A stretch of DNA of 64,000 bases, from positions 1-64,000 of the forward strand of contig JADCLI010000011.1 of assembly GCA_016803235.1 (NCBI GenBank), read 5' to 3'. The translations under genes were made by a program, and so were the position numbers. Each line of letters starts with the position of its first letter. Position 1 is the stretch's first letter. Source of the DNA: Pimelobacter simplex. Its GTDB lineage: Bacteria > Actinomycetota > Actinomycetes > Propionibacteriales > Nocardioidaceae. The notes under the pieces are model-generated. The model did not search any database. It saw nothing but the letters and a program-made list of their open reading frames with translations, and was not told where the DNA came from. Below, one piece after another: positions 1-8,244 of this stretch.

Positions 1-37
1 CGGTGGCGGTGGCGGTGGAGACGGTGATGTCAGTCAT
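1..37 (-). CDS. Start of an unidentified gene cut by the window edge (possibly DUF6114)
   Basis: Only the first twelve codons are present, reading MTDITVSTATAT from an ATG at 35-37. The gene runs off the left edge, so the product cannot be identified. DUF6230 genes, like the one just upstream on the same strand, are commonly followed by a DUF6114 membrane-protein gene, so that is the likeliest identity, but this rests on context alone. A strong hairpin lies between the two genes. Confidence 0.35.
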   Translation of the reverse strand, partial: MTDITVSTATAT

Positions 38-67
38 GCGAGATCCCAACGACGAACGGGTGGTTGC

Positions 68-97
68 CCGTGGGGCGCGCGGCCGCGCGCCCCACGG
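68..97. terminator. Perfect 30-bp GC palindrome
   Basis: A perfect 30-bp inverted repeat centred on GGCC lies downstream of the DUF6230 gene and upstream of the partial gene. It can fold into a 13-15 bp GC stem. There is no T tract, as is usual for actinobacterial terminators. It may attenuate read-through within the operon or terminate it. Confidence 0.6.
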
Positions 98-156
98 AGC
101 GGTGTGCTGAGTCGCCGGCGGAAGGGCCCAGCCAGCCGGCGGCGTGGGTCAGGCGA

Positions 157-747
157 TCAGTTGCCGAGCGCGACCGCGAGCGACAGGTTGTCGAGCGCGA
201 GGCTCTCCAGCGTGATCGCGTAGGCGGTGGCGTTGACGTCCGGCAGGTCCGCCTGGGTGCTCGTCAGCGCGAACGCGTCGGCGACGTAGCCGCTGTTCGC
301 GTTCGTGTCGGCGAATCCCGCCTCGGACTGCGCCACACCGATCGTGGTGTTGCCGAGCGTCGCACCGTTGGGGGTGTTCAGCGTCTTGGCGTTCAGACCC
401 ACCGAGCCCAAGGCGATGGTGGTGTCGGTCGACGTCACCTCGAGGTGAGCGCCGATGCCGAGCAGCGGCAGGGTCACGTTGGGGGTGACCACCTCGATGC
501 CGCTGGCGTTGGTGGTGGTGCCGGTCTCGGCGTAGATCGTCGCCTGGTCACCACCTGCCACGTCGGCCGAACCGGTGCGGACCTTCAGTCCGTCACTGGT
601 GATCCGATCGCTGTTGAGCGTGAAACCGTCGGCCGACGACAGCACGGCGCCGACCATTCCCTGCAGCATCGCGACGCCGAGCCCTGCGGTGAGCAGGGTC
701 GCCGGAACCGTGACGGCTGCGAACCGACCCAGACGGGTACGGCCCAT
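157..747 (-). CDS. DUF6230 family exported protein
   Basis: The 196-residue product begins with a short basic stretch and one hydrophobic segment (about residues 9-33, FAAVTVPATLLTAGLGVAML), then a Thr/Asn/Ala-rich domain with many short beta-like repeats. This is the layout of the actinobacterial DUF6230 family, sometimes labelled cholesterol esterase without experimental support. The segment looks like a signal anchor, so the domain is probably outside the cytoplasm. The ATG at 747 has an AGAAGG element 8 nt upstream; an in-frame TTG at 765 follows a GGAGG and is an alternative. Function is unknown. Confidence 0.75.
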   Translation of the reverse strand: MGRTRLGRFAAVTVPATLLTAGLGVAMLQGMVGAVLSSADGFTLNSDRITSDGLKVRTGSADVAGGDQATIYAETGTTTNASGIEVVTPNVTLPLLGIGAHLEVTSTDTTIALGSVGLNAKTLNTPNGATLGNTTIGVAQSEAGFADTNANSGYVADAFALTSTQADLPDVNATAYAITLESLALDNLSLAVALGN

Positions 748-1009
748 TCCTTCGACCTTCTTCAACTTTCCTCCCAAAGGCACCCGTCGATCCCTCCCGA
801 ACCGACGGTGGAACGCTGGCCGCATCCCCATGCCTTCAACCGAGTGGGTCCCGAGCCCTCCTCAGCCGGCCAAGCGTGACGGAGTGTGACACACATCTCC
901 GGTTGTGCGCGACACCCAGTAACAGATTTCTTTCCAGCTTTCGCCGGCGTTCCCCTCAGATCCGCTCGACCCGTGCCGATGAACCCGGGATGTCGTACGG
1001 TTGCGCGCC
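748..1009. other. Intergenic region between divergent genes
   Basis: About 260 bp separate the divergent DUF6230 and signal peptidase genes and should hold both promoters. A TACGGT -10-like element at 996-1001 lies 8 nt before the GTG at 1010. No convincing small gene was seen. Confidence 0.5.
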
Positions 1010-1642
1010 GTGACCCACCGTGCCGACTCCCGACCCTGGCTGCGCACCGTCCTCGGCGTCGGCGCGCTGGTCCTCTTCTTCGCCGTGATGCTGGTCGTCA
1101 TCGCGGCCCTCGCGTTCTCCGTGAAGGTCTCCGGGAGCAGCATGGAGCCGACGCTGTCGACGGGCGACAGGCTGCTCGTCGACCCGTTCGGGAAAGGCGA
1201 GATCCACCGCTTCGACATCGTCGAGAGCACCCTCGGGGACCGCGAGATCCCTGTCGTGAAGCGGGTCATCGGCCTCCCGGGGGACCGGATCAAGGTGGGT
1301 GCCGACCAGGACCCCCCGGTCGTCCTCGTGCGGCCGGAGGGTGAGGACGCGACGTACGCCGTCGACAACCCGACCTGGGTCGGCCGGGTCGGCGCCAAGG
1401 TCGAGGCCTGCTGCACCGAGGCCGGTACGGCCCTCCCGCCCGGCCAGGCCCCGGAGTGGGTGACCGTGCCCGCCGGGTCCTACTGGGTGGTCGGCGACAA
1501 CTGGGGAGGCTCGGACGACTCGCGCACCTTCGGCTTCGTGACGGAGGGTCAGGTGAGGGCGCGGATCGTCCTCCGGCTGCAGCCGTTCGGCGAGCTCGGC
1601 AGGCTGCCCGACCGGGCACGGCTGGTCATCGTGGAGGAATAG
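1010..1642 (+). CDS. lepB: Signal peptidase I
   Basis: This type I signal peptidase (family S26) removes signal peptides from exported proteins at the outer face of the membrane. Counted from the in-frame TTG at 1001, one N-terminal membrane segment (about residues 18-40) is followed by SGSSMEPTL with nucleophile Ser47, then VVKRVIGLPGD with general base Lys87, and finally GDNWGGSDDSRTFG (box E). All catalytic boxes are intact and the length (about 210) is normal for an actinobacterial single-TM enzyme. There is no Shine-Dalgarno; a TACGGT box 8 nt before the GTG at 1010 suggests a leaderless start there, with the TTG at 1001 as alternative. A second lepB copy elsewhere would be usual. Confidence 0.9.
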   Translation: MTHRADSRPWLRTVLGVGALVLFFAVMLVVIAALAFSVKVSGSSMEPTLSTGDRLLVDPFGKGEIHRFDIVESTLGDREIPVVKRVIGLPGDRIKVGADQDPPVVLVRPEGEDATYAVDNPTWVGRVGAKVEACCTEAGTALPPGQAPEWVTVPAGSYWVVGDNWGGSDDSRTFGFVTEGQVRARIVLRLQPFGELGRLPDRARLVIVEE

Positions 1643-1784
1643 CTCCCCGAAATCTCTGTGACTGAATGTCGCAGGAACCCTCGCCAAGGGCCGTGGGTGT
1701 GGTCTAGTGTCGCGGCCCGGGAGAGAGGGACCCGTACGGCGGCACATGGGACGCCGGCACGGGTGGGACGAAGGCAGGACACCC

Positions 1785-3071
1785 ATGTTCGTGGACGATC
1801 TCGGCAGCGTCGGCTTCTGGTCGGTCCCCGTGTTCACCGCCGTCATCGGCTGGCTGATCAACTGGTCGGGCTTGTGGATGCTGTTCGCGCCGATCCACTT
1901 CCACGGCGTGCGGGTGCCCGGCATGGCGCGGGTCGCCGGCGCCCTGCCGCGCCGGCTGCAGGAGGTGCCGGGCATCCTGCGTGGCGGCCTCGGCTGGCAG
2001 GGCATCGTGCCCGCCCGGGCGGCGAAGATGGGCAGCATCGCCGTCGACAAGGCGATCGCCCGGATCGGCACCCCGCGCGACTTCTACGAGCGGCTCGACC
2101 CCGACGCGATCGCCGAGCACATCGTGCAGGCCTTCCGGCCGGAGGTGCCGCTCCTCGTCGACGAGATCATGTGGCGCGAGCACCCGCAGCTGTGGGCGAA
2201 CCTGCCGCGCGGGATCCGCACCGGGGTGCTGGACCGGGTCCAGGCGCAGCTGCCGTACGTCGCCGGGCGGGTGACGACCGAGATCGGCGAGCACATCGAC
2301 CAGCTGCTCGACCCCAAGGTGATGGTCATCGAGCACTTCGAGCGCCACCCGGAGGTCGTGGTCCGGATCTTCCGCGACTTCGGTGCGCGCGAGCTGCGGA
2401 TGATGGTCCTGTTCGGCCTCGTGTTCGGCTTCCTGCTGGGGATCCCGGTCGCCGTCGTCGACCACGTCCTGCACCAGTGGTGGCTGCTGCCGCTGCTCGG
2501 GGTCGCGGTCGGCTGGGCCACGAACCTGCTCGGGATGTGGCTGATCTTCGAGCCGCCGGAGCCCCGCCGGGTCGGACCGTTCCGGGTGCAGGGGCTGTTC
2601 GCCCGACGGCAGTGGGAGGCCGCCGACGTGTACGCGCGGCACATCGCCGCCGACGTCATCACCCTCGAGCGGATCGGCGAGCACCTGCTCGAGGGCCCGG
2701 CCGGCGACCGGACCCGTCAGGTGATCGTCGAGGCGCTGCACCCCGCCATCGACCTCGCCCTCGGGCCGTTCGTGCCCGCCGTGCGCGCGGCCGTCGGTCC
2801 ACGGCGCTTCGAGGCGATCCGCCGGTCGGTGGCGCTCGAGGCCGCCGACCGCACCCTGGTACCGCTGCGGGACCCGCGCTTCAGCGCCCAGCAGTCGGTG
2901 CGGGTCCGGGAGCTGGTCGCCGAGCGCTGCCGCGAGCTGCCGCCCCGGGACTTCGTGGAGATGATGCGCGCAGCCATCAAGGAGGACGAGTGGCTCCTCT
3001 ACGCCCACGGCGCGATCATGGGCGCGGCCGGCGGCCTCCTCCACCTGTGGCTGTTCGGGGTCGCCGGATGA
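1785..3071 (+). CDS. DUF445 family membrane protein, copy 1
   Basis: This 428-residue protein belongs to the DUF445 family (YjiN/YheB-like), membrane proteins of unknown function. Hydrophobic segments are an N-terminal one containing GWLINWSGLWMLF, two central ones around FGFLLGIPVAVV and WWLLPLLGVAVGWATN, and a C-terminal one containing YAHGAIMGAAGG. The intervening regions are long, charged and probably cytoplasmic. ATG 1785 is preceded by AGGA at 5 nt; the more upstream ATG at 1707 lacks conserved sequence. Its stop overlaps the next start as ATGA (3068-3071), so the pair is translationally coupled. The gene at 3683 is a close paralogue. Confidence 0.85.
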   Translation: MFVDDLGSVGFWSVPVFTAVIGWLINWSGLWMLFAPIHFHGVRVPGMARVAGALPRRLQEVPGILRGGLGWQGIVPARAAKMGSIAVDKAIARIGTPRDFYERLDPDAIAEHIVQAFRPEVPLLVDEIMWREHPQLWANLPRGIRTGVLDRVQAQLPYVAGRVTTEIGEHIDQLLDPKVMVIEHFERHPEVVVRIFRDFGARELRMMVLFGLVFGFLLGIPVAVVDHVLHQWWLLPLLGVAVGWATNLLGMWLIFEPPEPRRVGPFRVQGLFARRQWEAADVYARHIAADVITLERIGEHLLEGPAGDRTRQVIVEALHPAIDLALGPFVPAVRAAVGPRRFEAIRRSVALEAADRTLVPLRDPRFSAQQSVRVRELVAERCRELPPRDFVEMMRAAIKEDEWLLYAHGAIMGAAGGLLHLWLFGVAG

Positions 3072-3580
3072 CCCGGCCCTCGAGTCGCGACCGCCTGGCC
3101 GCGCGCGGCAGCGCCCTGCTGGCCCGCTCCCGCGACGTCGCCGCGGCCCCGGACGAGCACCCCGCCTTCGCGCGGGTCCTCGACCAGCTCGCGCCCGACG
3201 AGGCCCGACTGCTGTGGTTCCTGCACACCTCCGGGCCCGAGCCCACGGTCGACGTACGGGTCGGCGGGCTCGCCGGACGGCTCGCCCCGGCGGTGCTGGC
3301 GCGCGGGCTGACGCTGGTCGGTGCCCGCGCAGGGGTACGACGCCCGGAGCGCCTGCCGCTGCACCTGACCAACCTGCGGCGGCTCGGGCTGGTCGCGGAC
3401 ACGGCCGAACCGGTCGCGGACCTGGCCCGCTACCAGGTGGTCGAGGCCCAGCCCGCCGTGCTCGACGCCGCTCGTGGCGCCCGCCGCGCGCACGTCGTGC
3501 GCCGACGACTGGAGCTGACCCCGTTCGGACGCGCCTTCGTCCTCGCGTGCCTCGAGAGTTCCTGCGACACCGTGACCTGA
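3068..3580 (+). CDS. Abi-alpha/DUF4393-like protein, short copy
   Basis: The 170-residue product aligns over its whole length with the C-terminal part (from about residue 135) of the larger protein at 5184-6101, sharing blocks such as HPAF..L..LAPDEAR, DVR.GG, YQV.EAQP and LTPFG. This region matches my recollection of the Abi-alpha (DUF4393) family, named after a phage abortive-infection protein; no activity can be deduced. It lacks the N-terminal domain of its paralogue, so it is either a truncated duplicate or a minimal form. It overlaps the DUF445 gene by 4 nt (ATGA). Confidence 0.7.
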   Translation: MTRPSSRDRLAARGSALLARSRDVAAAPDEHPAFARVLDQLAPDEARLLWFLHTSGPEPTVDVRVGGLAGRLAPAVLARGLTLVGARAGVRRPERLPLHLTNLRRLGLVADTAEPVADLARYQVVEAQPAVLDAARGARRAHVVRRRLELTPFGRAFVLACLESSCDTVT

Positions 3581-3682
3581 GATCGCTGTGCCGGTTACCA
3601 CAACAGGCGTTAACCTCCACCCGTCGGGTCCATCGTCGCTGCATGGGGGCACGGCCGGGACCGACGAGGACGAGAGGTACGC
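3581..3682. promoter_or_regulatory. Promoter gap between the two DUF445 cassettes
   Basis: About 100 bp separate the two cassettes. It contains GGTTA and TAACC half-sites spaced about 13 nt apart (around 3593-3615), possibly an operator. The second cassette starts at a GTG with a GAGAGG ribosome binding site. Confidence 0.35.
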
Positions 3683-5017
3683 GTGGACGCAGTGCTGGAC
3701 GGGCTCAGGGAGTGGGCCGACCACGTCGACTGGTTCGCCTTCGTGTCGATCCCGTTCTTCACGGGCATCATCGGCTGGCTGATCAACTGGTCGGGCCTGT
3801 GGATGCTGTTCAAGCCGATCAACTTCCACGGCTTCCGGATCCCGGGCCTCAAGGAGGTGGCCGGGGTCCTGCCGCGCAAGCTCCAGGAGGTCCCGGGCTG
3901 GATGGACGGCGGCCTCGGCTGGCAGGGCATCGTGCCCGCCCGCGCGGCCAAGATGGGCAGCATCGCGGTCGACAAGGTGATCGCCAAGCTCGGCACGCCC
4001 GCCGAGTTCTACGCCCAGCTCGAGCCGGACCAGATCGCCGAGCACATCGTCGCGGTCTTCCGCCCCGACCTCCCCGCCCTCGTCGACGAGGTCATGATGC
4101 GCGAGCACCCGCGGCTGTGGCGCGACCTGCCCCGCCCCGTGCGCCAGGCGGTCATCGACCGGGTCCAGGCGCAGCTGCCGGGGGTCGTCAAGACGATCAC
4201 GGACGAGATCGGCGTGCACATCAACCAGCTGCTCGACCCGAAGATCATGGTCATCGACCACTTCCGCAAGAACCCCGAGCTGGTGGTCAAGGTCTTCAAG
4301 GACGTCGGCCAGCGCGAGCTCAACCTGATGGTCGCCTTCGGCTTCATCTTCGGCTTCCTGCTCGGCATCCCGGTCGCGATCGTCGACCAGACCTGGCACA
4401 TCTGGTGGCTGCTGCCGCTGCTCGGCGTCGTGGTCGGCTGGATCACCAACCTGCTCGGCATGTGGCTGATCTTCGACCCGCCGGAGGAGAGGCGGATCCT
4501 CGGCATCAAGGTGCAGGGACTGTTCCTGCGCCGCCAGGACGAGTGCGCCGAGGTCTACGCCCGGATCATCGCCGACGACGTGATCACGCTCGAGCGGATC
4601 GGCGACTTCCTCATGGACGGCCCGCGCGGCGACCGCACCCGGCAGATGATCGCCACCGCGATGCGCCCCGCGATCGACAAGGCCGCCGGCCCGCTGCGCG
4701 GCGCGGTCAACGTCGCGATGGGCGGGCGGCGCTACGACAGCATCAAGGACTCCTTCGCCCAGGAGGCGGTCGGTCGCACCATCACGCCGTTCCGGGACCC
4801 GGGCTTCAGCCGGCAGCAGTCGGAGAAGATCCAGGTGCTGATCGCCCGGCGCACGAAGGAGCTCCCGCCCAAGGACTTCGTCGAGATGATGCGCTCGGCG
4901 ATCAAGGAGGACGAGTGGATGCTCTACGCCCACGGCGCGATCATGGGTGCCGCCGGCGGGTTCCTCCACCTCGGGATCTTCAATTGGGGTTGGATCCCCG
5001 GGTTCCCGCCGTCATGA
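3683..5017 (+). CDS. DUF445 family membrane protein, copy 2
   Basis: This 444-residue DUF445 protein closely resembles copy 1 over its full length, sharing GWLINWSGLWMLF, LGWQGIVPARAAKMGSIAVD and DFVEMM(R)(A/S)AIKEDEW. The same four hydrophobic segments are visible. The GTG at 3683 follows GAGAGG with 5 nt spacing. Its last residues (WIPGFPPS) are encoded by the first unit of a 57-bp repeat array, whereas copy 1 stops at the equivalent point and overlaps its partner. The array therefore appears to have been inserted at the 3' end, extending the protein slightly and separating it from its downstream partner. Confidence 0.87.
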   Translation: MDAVLDGLREWADHVDWFAFVSIPFFTGIIGWLINWSGLWMLFKPINFHGFRIPGLKEVAGVLPRKLQEVPGWMDGGLGWQGIVPARAAKMGSIAVDKVIAKLGTPAEFYAQLEPDQIAEHIVAVFRPDLPALVDEVMMREHPRLWRDLPRPVRQAVIDRVQAQLPGVVKTITDEIGVHINQLLDPKIMVIDHFRKNPELVVKVFKDVGQRELNLMVAFGFIFGFLLGIPVAIVDQTWHIWWLLPLLGVVVGWITNLLGMWLIFDPPEERRILGIKVQGLFLRRQDECAEVYARIIADDVITLERIGDFLMDGPRGDRTRQMIATAMRPAIDKAAGPLRGAVNVAMGGRRYDSIKDSFAQEAVGRTITPFRDPGFSRQQSEKIQVLIARRTKELPPKDFVEMMRSAIKEDEWMLYAHGAIMGAAGGFLHLGIFNWGWIPGFPPS

Positions 5018-5140
5018 CCAGTCGGTGCTTGCTGGACCCACCCCCGGTCTGGACCCGGGTTCCCGCCGTCATGACCAGTCGACGCTTGCTGGACCCACCC
5101 CCGGTCTGGACCCGGGTTCCCGCCGTCACGACCAGTCGGT
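5001..5140. repeat. 57-bp tandem direct repeat, about 2.5 copies
   Basis: Units start at 5001, 5058 and 5115 (period 57 bp), each opening with GGTTCCCGCCGTCA and containing TGGACCCACCCCCGGTCTGG. Copies 1 and 2 differ at only a couple of positions and the third is truncated. The period is a multiple of three, so an open frame runs through the array into the next gene, but the composition does not look protein-coding. It resembles dispersed intergenic repeats seen in many GC-rich genomes. Confidence 0.85.
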
Positions 5141-5183
5141 GGCTTCCCATCGTCGTGACCCGCCCGAGCACCGGAAGGCTGAG

Positions 5184-6101
5184 ATGACTGAGGACCTCGA
5201 CCAGGACGGCCTGCCGCGCCTGCCCGCGCTGACCGGGCCCGCGGTGGCCGAGTCGCTGCCGGGCCTGGCGCGCGTCGCCGGGTCGGCCGCGCTGCACACC
5301 GCCGGCTGGGGTCTGCGCACCACCACCCGCAACTGGATGCGGGTCGGGCGCGCGGTCACCAGCAGGGACGAGGCGGCCTCGCTCATCCGCGACGTCGGTT
5401 CGTACGTCGGCGCGCTCGGCGAGGTCGCCAAGCAGGTGTCCGGCGGGGTCCCCGTCGCGACCGCCCTGATGCGGGCGGGCGAGTCGCTGGGCGCCAGCGC
5501 GGACCGGCCCCGCGAGGTGATCGCCAGTCCGGTCGTCGACGGCCAGGTGGTCGCGTCGCGTCCGCAGTCGCTGCGCGATCGCGGCAAGGACCTGCTCGAG
5601 CGCTCCCGCGACGTGTGGAGCACCGACGACCGGCACCCGGCGTTCGACCGGATCCTCGACGAGCTCGCTCCTGACGAGGCGCGGATCCTGGTCATGCTGC
5701 TGCGCAACGGACCGCAGCCCTCGGTCGACGTGCGCACCGGTGGGCCGATCGGCATGGTGAGCAGCCAGCTGGTCGCGCCCGGGCTCAACATGGTCGGGCC
5801 ACGAGCCGGTCTGCGCTACCTGGAGCAGGTGCCGTCGTACCTCAACAACCTGTTCCGGCTGGGCCTGGTCTGGTTCTCGCGCGAGCCGGTCCACGACCAC
5901 CTGGAGTACCAGGTCCTCGAGGCCCAGCCCGACGTGCTCGCCGCGCTGCACTCGGTGAAGTTCGCGAAGGTCGTGCGGCGCAGCATCCACCTCACGCCTT
6001 TCGGGGAGGAGTTCTGCAAGCTCGCCCTGGTCGACGAGGACGTCGCCTCGAGCTCGGACCTGCCCGAGCACGAGGCGCCGCCGGAGATCGACGGGCAGTG
6101 A
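5184..6101 (+). CDS. Abi-alpha/DUF4393-like protein, full-length copy
   Basis: This 305-residue protein has an N-terminal part (about residues 1-130, including an amphipathic stretch around VGALGEVAKQVSGG) absent from the short copy, and a C-terminal Abi-alpha-like part (about 135-290). The ATG at 5184 has GGAAGG 5 nt upstream. The frame stays open to 4947 across the 57-bp repeats, but that extension is repeat-derived and rejected. The C-terminus is acidic. Proteins of this type commonly pair with DUF445 genes in actinobacteria (my recollection), suggesting one complex or pathway. Link to phage defence is by family name only. Confidence 0.75.
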   Translation: MTEDLDQDGLPRLPALTGPAVAESLPGLARVAGSAALHTAGWGLRTTTRNWMRVGRAVTSRDEAASLIRDVGSYVGALGEVAKQVSGGVPVATALMRAGESLGASADRPREVIASPVVDGQVVASRPQSLRDRGKDLLERSRDVWSTDDRHPAFDRILDELAPDEARILVMLLRNGPQPSVDVRTGGPIGMVSSQLVAPGLNMVGPRAGLRYLEQVPSYLNNLFRLGLVWFSREPVHDHLEYQVLEAQPDVLAALHSVKFAKVVRRSIHLTPFGEEFCKLALVDEDVASSSDLPEHEAPPEIDGQ

Positions 6102-6120
6102 GCCGCCGGCCGGCGGCTCA
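6099..6120. terminator. Bidirectional terminator containing both stop codons
   Basis: A perfect 22-bp palindrome spans 6099-6120. Its left end is the TGA stop of the plus-strand gene and its right end is the TGA stop of the minus-strand gene, so the two convergent genes end within the same hairpin. Confidence 0.75.
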
Positions 6121-7602
6121 GCGGACGATCCGGCCGCCCGCCTCCAGCCACCACGACGCGGCCGTCCGCACGGCGGGCGGCAGCGACGCGTCCTCGGCGA
6201 GCCCGGCCAGCTCCGGCTGCTGGGACATCCCGGCCGCGAACATCGCCTCGTAGCCGACCTGGTCCTGGCGCCGGACCAGGTCGTGGAGCAGTCCGCGCTC
6301 CAGGGCGACCCCGGCGAAGCCGCAGATGCTCAGCCCGGCGCCACGCAGCACCGGGTCGTCGGCGGCGAGCCATGGCGCCGGGTCGGCCGTCTCGAAGGGG
6401 ATCATCAGGTTCGCGAAGGCGAAGGCCGCGCCGTGCCGGGTGGTCTCGTCCGGGCCCTCCAGCGCCGAGCGGCAGATCAGCTCCCGGACCTGGTCGGCGA
6501 ACGGCGAGGCGACGAGGAGGAAGGACGACGTCGTCACGTGCGTCGCCCGGAAGTCGTAGAGCACCTCGAAGAGCAGCCGGGCCAGCATCGCCTCCCCGGT
6601 CCCTGCGTCGGTGATCTCGGTGGCCAGGGCGGCGGCGTAGGCGTAGTGGTGGTTGCGGCGGGTCCGGGTCCAGGTGGCGGCCCGGCGCGGCTCGACGAGC
6701 TCCTCGGTGAGCAGGCTGCGCACGGCGGAGCGGAACTCCGGCGGGCAGCCCGCCAGCGTGGCGCTGAGGATCGGCTGGCGCAGGGGGTCGCCGGCGGCTG
6801 CGTCACAGGCCGCGGCGTACACCGGCACCAGTGGGAGCCAGTCGGACCGGCGCAGGCCGCCGACGCTGCGCATGTTCTGGATGCCCAGGCATCCGGCCCG
6901 CGCGATGATCCACGACTCGTGGGAGAGCAGCTCGCCGCACCAGCCGACCAGCTCCGGCGTCGGGAGCTCGGTGATCGCGCTGAGCAGGTCGGCGGGGCGC
7001 TGCATGCCGGGCCGGCCGACGGCGTCGCGGATCGCCTGGCCGACGACGTCGGCGTACGCGCTGCAGCGCAGCTTGCTCAACGCCTCGTAGCGCAGCTGGT
7101 AGGCCGGGCCCGCCGCCCGGCCCACCTCGTCGGTCAGGCGTACGACGAGCGGGCGGATCGTGTGCGCCGGCAGGCCGAACGGCGTGAGCACGTGGTACTC
7201 GGCGAACCGCAGCCAGTCCTGGGCGCTCGGGGCGGAGGACTGGACGGTGTCGACCGCGGCGGTGAACCCGGCAAGGGTCGGCTCCGGGACGTACGGGTCG
7301 GCGTCGGCGGGAGCGTAGGAGAAGGTGCGGCACAGCACGTCGATCGGTGCCCGCAGGTGTCCGTGGGGGAGCCCGAGAGCGCGTTCGTAGGCGGCGACCA
7401 CGGATCCGCTGCGTCGACCGCTGGTCTCGACCCGGGACAGCGTGGCGGGGGACAGGCCGCCGCTGCGTGCCGCGAGCTCGCGCAGCGGCACCCCGGCGAC
7501 GACCCGGCTGGCGCGCAGCAGCCAGCCGATCCGCGCGGCCACGTCGATCCGCGCCCCGGCCAGCGGGGACGGGTCGTCGATCTCGTCGGTGTGCCGAGCC
7601 AC
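6118..7602 (-). CDS. XRE-type helix-turn-helix regulator with long C-terminal domain
   Basis: Residues 22-80 form an XRE/Cro helix-turn-helix (LRELAARSGGLSPATLSRVE contains the recognition helix). The remaining 410 residues are alpha-helical, rich in Ala/Leu/Arg, and resemble the HEAT/TPR-like sensing regions of large actinobacterial XRE regulators. No catalytic motif is visible. It probably senses a small molecule or partner protein, but no target can be named. The ATG at 7602 is the only sensible start. Confidence 0.8.
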   Translation of the reverse strand: MARHTDEIDDPSPLAGARIDVAARIGWLLRASRVVAGVPLRELAARSGGLSPATLSRVETSGRRSGSVVAAYERALGLPHGHLRAPIDVLCRTFSYAPADADPYVPEPTLAGFTAAVDTVQSSAPSAQDWLRFAEYHVLTPFGLPAHTIRPLVVRLTDEVGRAAGPAYQLRYEALSKLRCSAYADVVGQAIRDAVGRPGMQRPADLLSAITELPTPELVGWCGELLSHESWIIARAGCLGIQNMRSVGGLRRSDWLPLVPVYAAACDAAAGDPLRQPILSATLAGCPPEFRSAVRSLLTEELVEPRRAATWTRTRRNHHYAYAAALATEITDAGTGEAMLARLLFEVLYDFRATHVTTSSFLLVASPFADQVRELICRSALEGPDETTRHGAAFAFANLMIPFETADPAPWLAADDPVLRGAGLSICGFAGVALERGLLHDLVRRQDQVGYEAMFAAGMSQQPELAGLAEDASLPPAVRTAASWWLEAGGRIVR

Positions 7603-7864
7603 GTGGCCATGCTGCCCCGTAGGCGGCGCCGCGGCTGCGTTTCACGACCGGTCGGCACCGAAACAATCGCTTTCGAGGACACCGGGCGTGCCACCTTGTT
7701 CCCAGCGCGGTCGGCCCCGTGGCCAGCGCGATGTGGGGTCGCGTTCCTGCTCCGGGGACCAGGAGGACGGCCCGGGTCGACCGCGACGACTCGTGGCGGG
7801 TGGATGATCCCGAGACGAAATCCGCCCGCCACGCCCCCAGCCCGGATCGGCTCGGGTCCCGGTC
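7603..7864. other. Intergenic region with a hairpin
   Basis: About 260 bp without a convincing gene. It contains a 13-bp stem (7792-7804 with 7821-7833, one G-T pair) that would terminate transcription of the minus-strand remnant at 7865-8187, and presumably the promoter of the XRE gene. Confidence 0.5.
7792..7833 (-). terminator. Stem-loop downstream of the remnant gene
   Basis: The arms CGTGGCGGGTGGA and TCCGCCCGCCACG pair over 13 bp with one wobble and a 16-nt loop. It lies about 30 nt past the stop codon at 7865-7867. Confidence 0.55.
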
Positions 7865-8187
7865 TCAGATGGGTCCCCGCCCGTGGTGGTAGGGCGGCGG
7901 AGGCGGCGGGTGGTGCACCTCCTCCCCGGGCTGGTGGTGGCCCGCGCTGAGCTGGAAGCCGTCGGTGATGGCGAGCCCACCCTCCTGCGCGGTCGTCCCC
8001 GGGTCGTCGACCTGGTCCTTGGCCCTGGTGCTGGGCCCGGTCGCCCCGATGTCCGCGACGGCCGTGCAGTCGTCACGGATCGCGGCGAGCTCGGTGTCGA
8101 TCGCGGTGACCAGGACGGTGACCAGGACATTGTGGAGTTCTGGGTGTACTGCGTCTCCGCGACGGTCCAGCCGTTGCCCTTCATCAT
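7865..8187 (-). pseudogene. Frameshifted remnant of a small gene
   Basis: Codon bias shows coding on the minus strand, but in two frames. From an ATG pair at 8182-8187 the frame reads MMKGNGWTVAETQYTQNS, then GC3 bias collapses. One base out of phase it resumes as VLVTVLVTAIDTELAAIRDD and continues to TGA at 7865-7867, with a Pro/His-rich tail. A single inserted base near 8130 would restore one 100-odd-residue frame. A 12-bp direct repeat (GTCCTGGTCACC twice) lies at the break. Either a real frameshift or a sequencing error; family not recognised. Confidence 0.5.
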
Positions 8188-8244
8188 GGCGTCGATCGCC
8201 GCCCGCAACGGGCGCGGTGTGACCGGCCCCACAGCACCGGTTGC

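Noticed and set aside
1704..3644. Long minus-strand open frame opposite DUF445 copy 1
   Set aside because: It is the reverse-strand shadow of a GC-rich gene; composition is Arg/Pro/Ala-rich with no family match and it has no start signals.
5001..5140. 57-bp repeats as a CRISPR-like array
   Set aside because: Units are directly tandem without unique spacers and no cas genes are nearby.
4947..5183. Upstream extension of the Abi-alpha-like gene through the 57-bp repeats
   Set aside because: The translated repeat is low complexity and an ATG with a good ribosome binding site lies at 5184.
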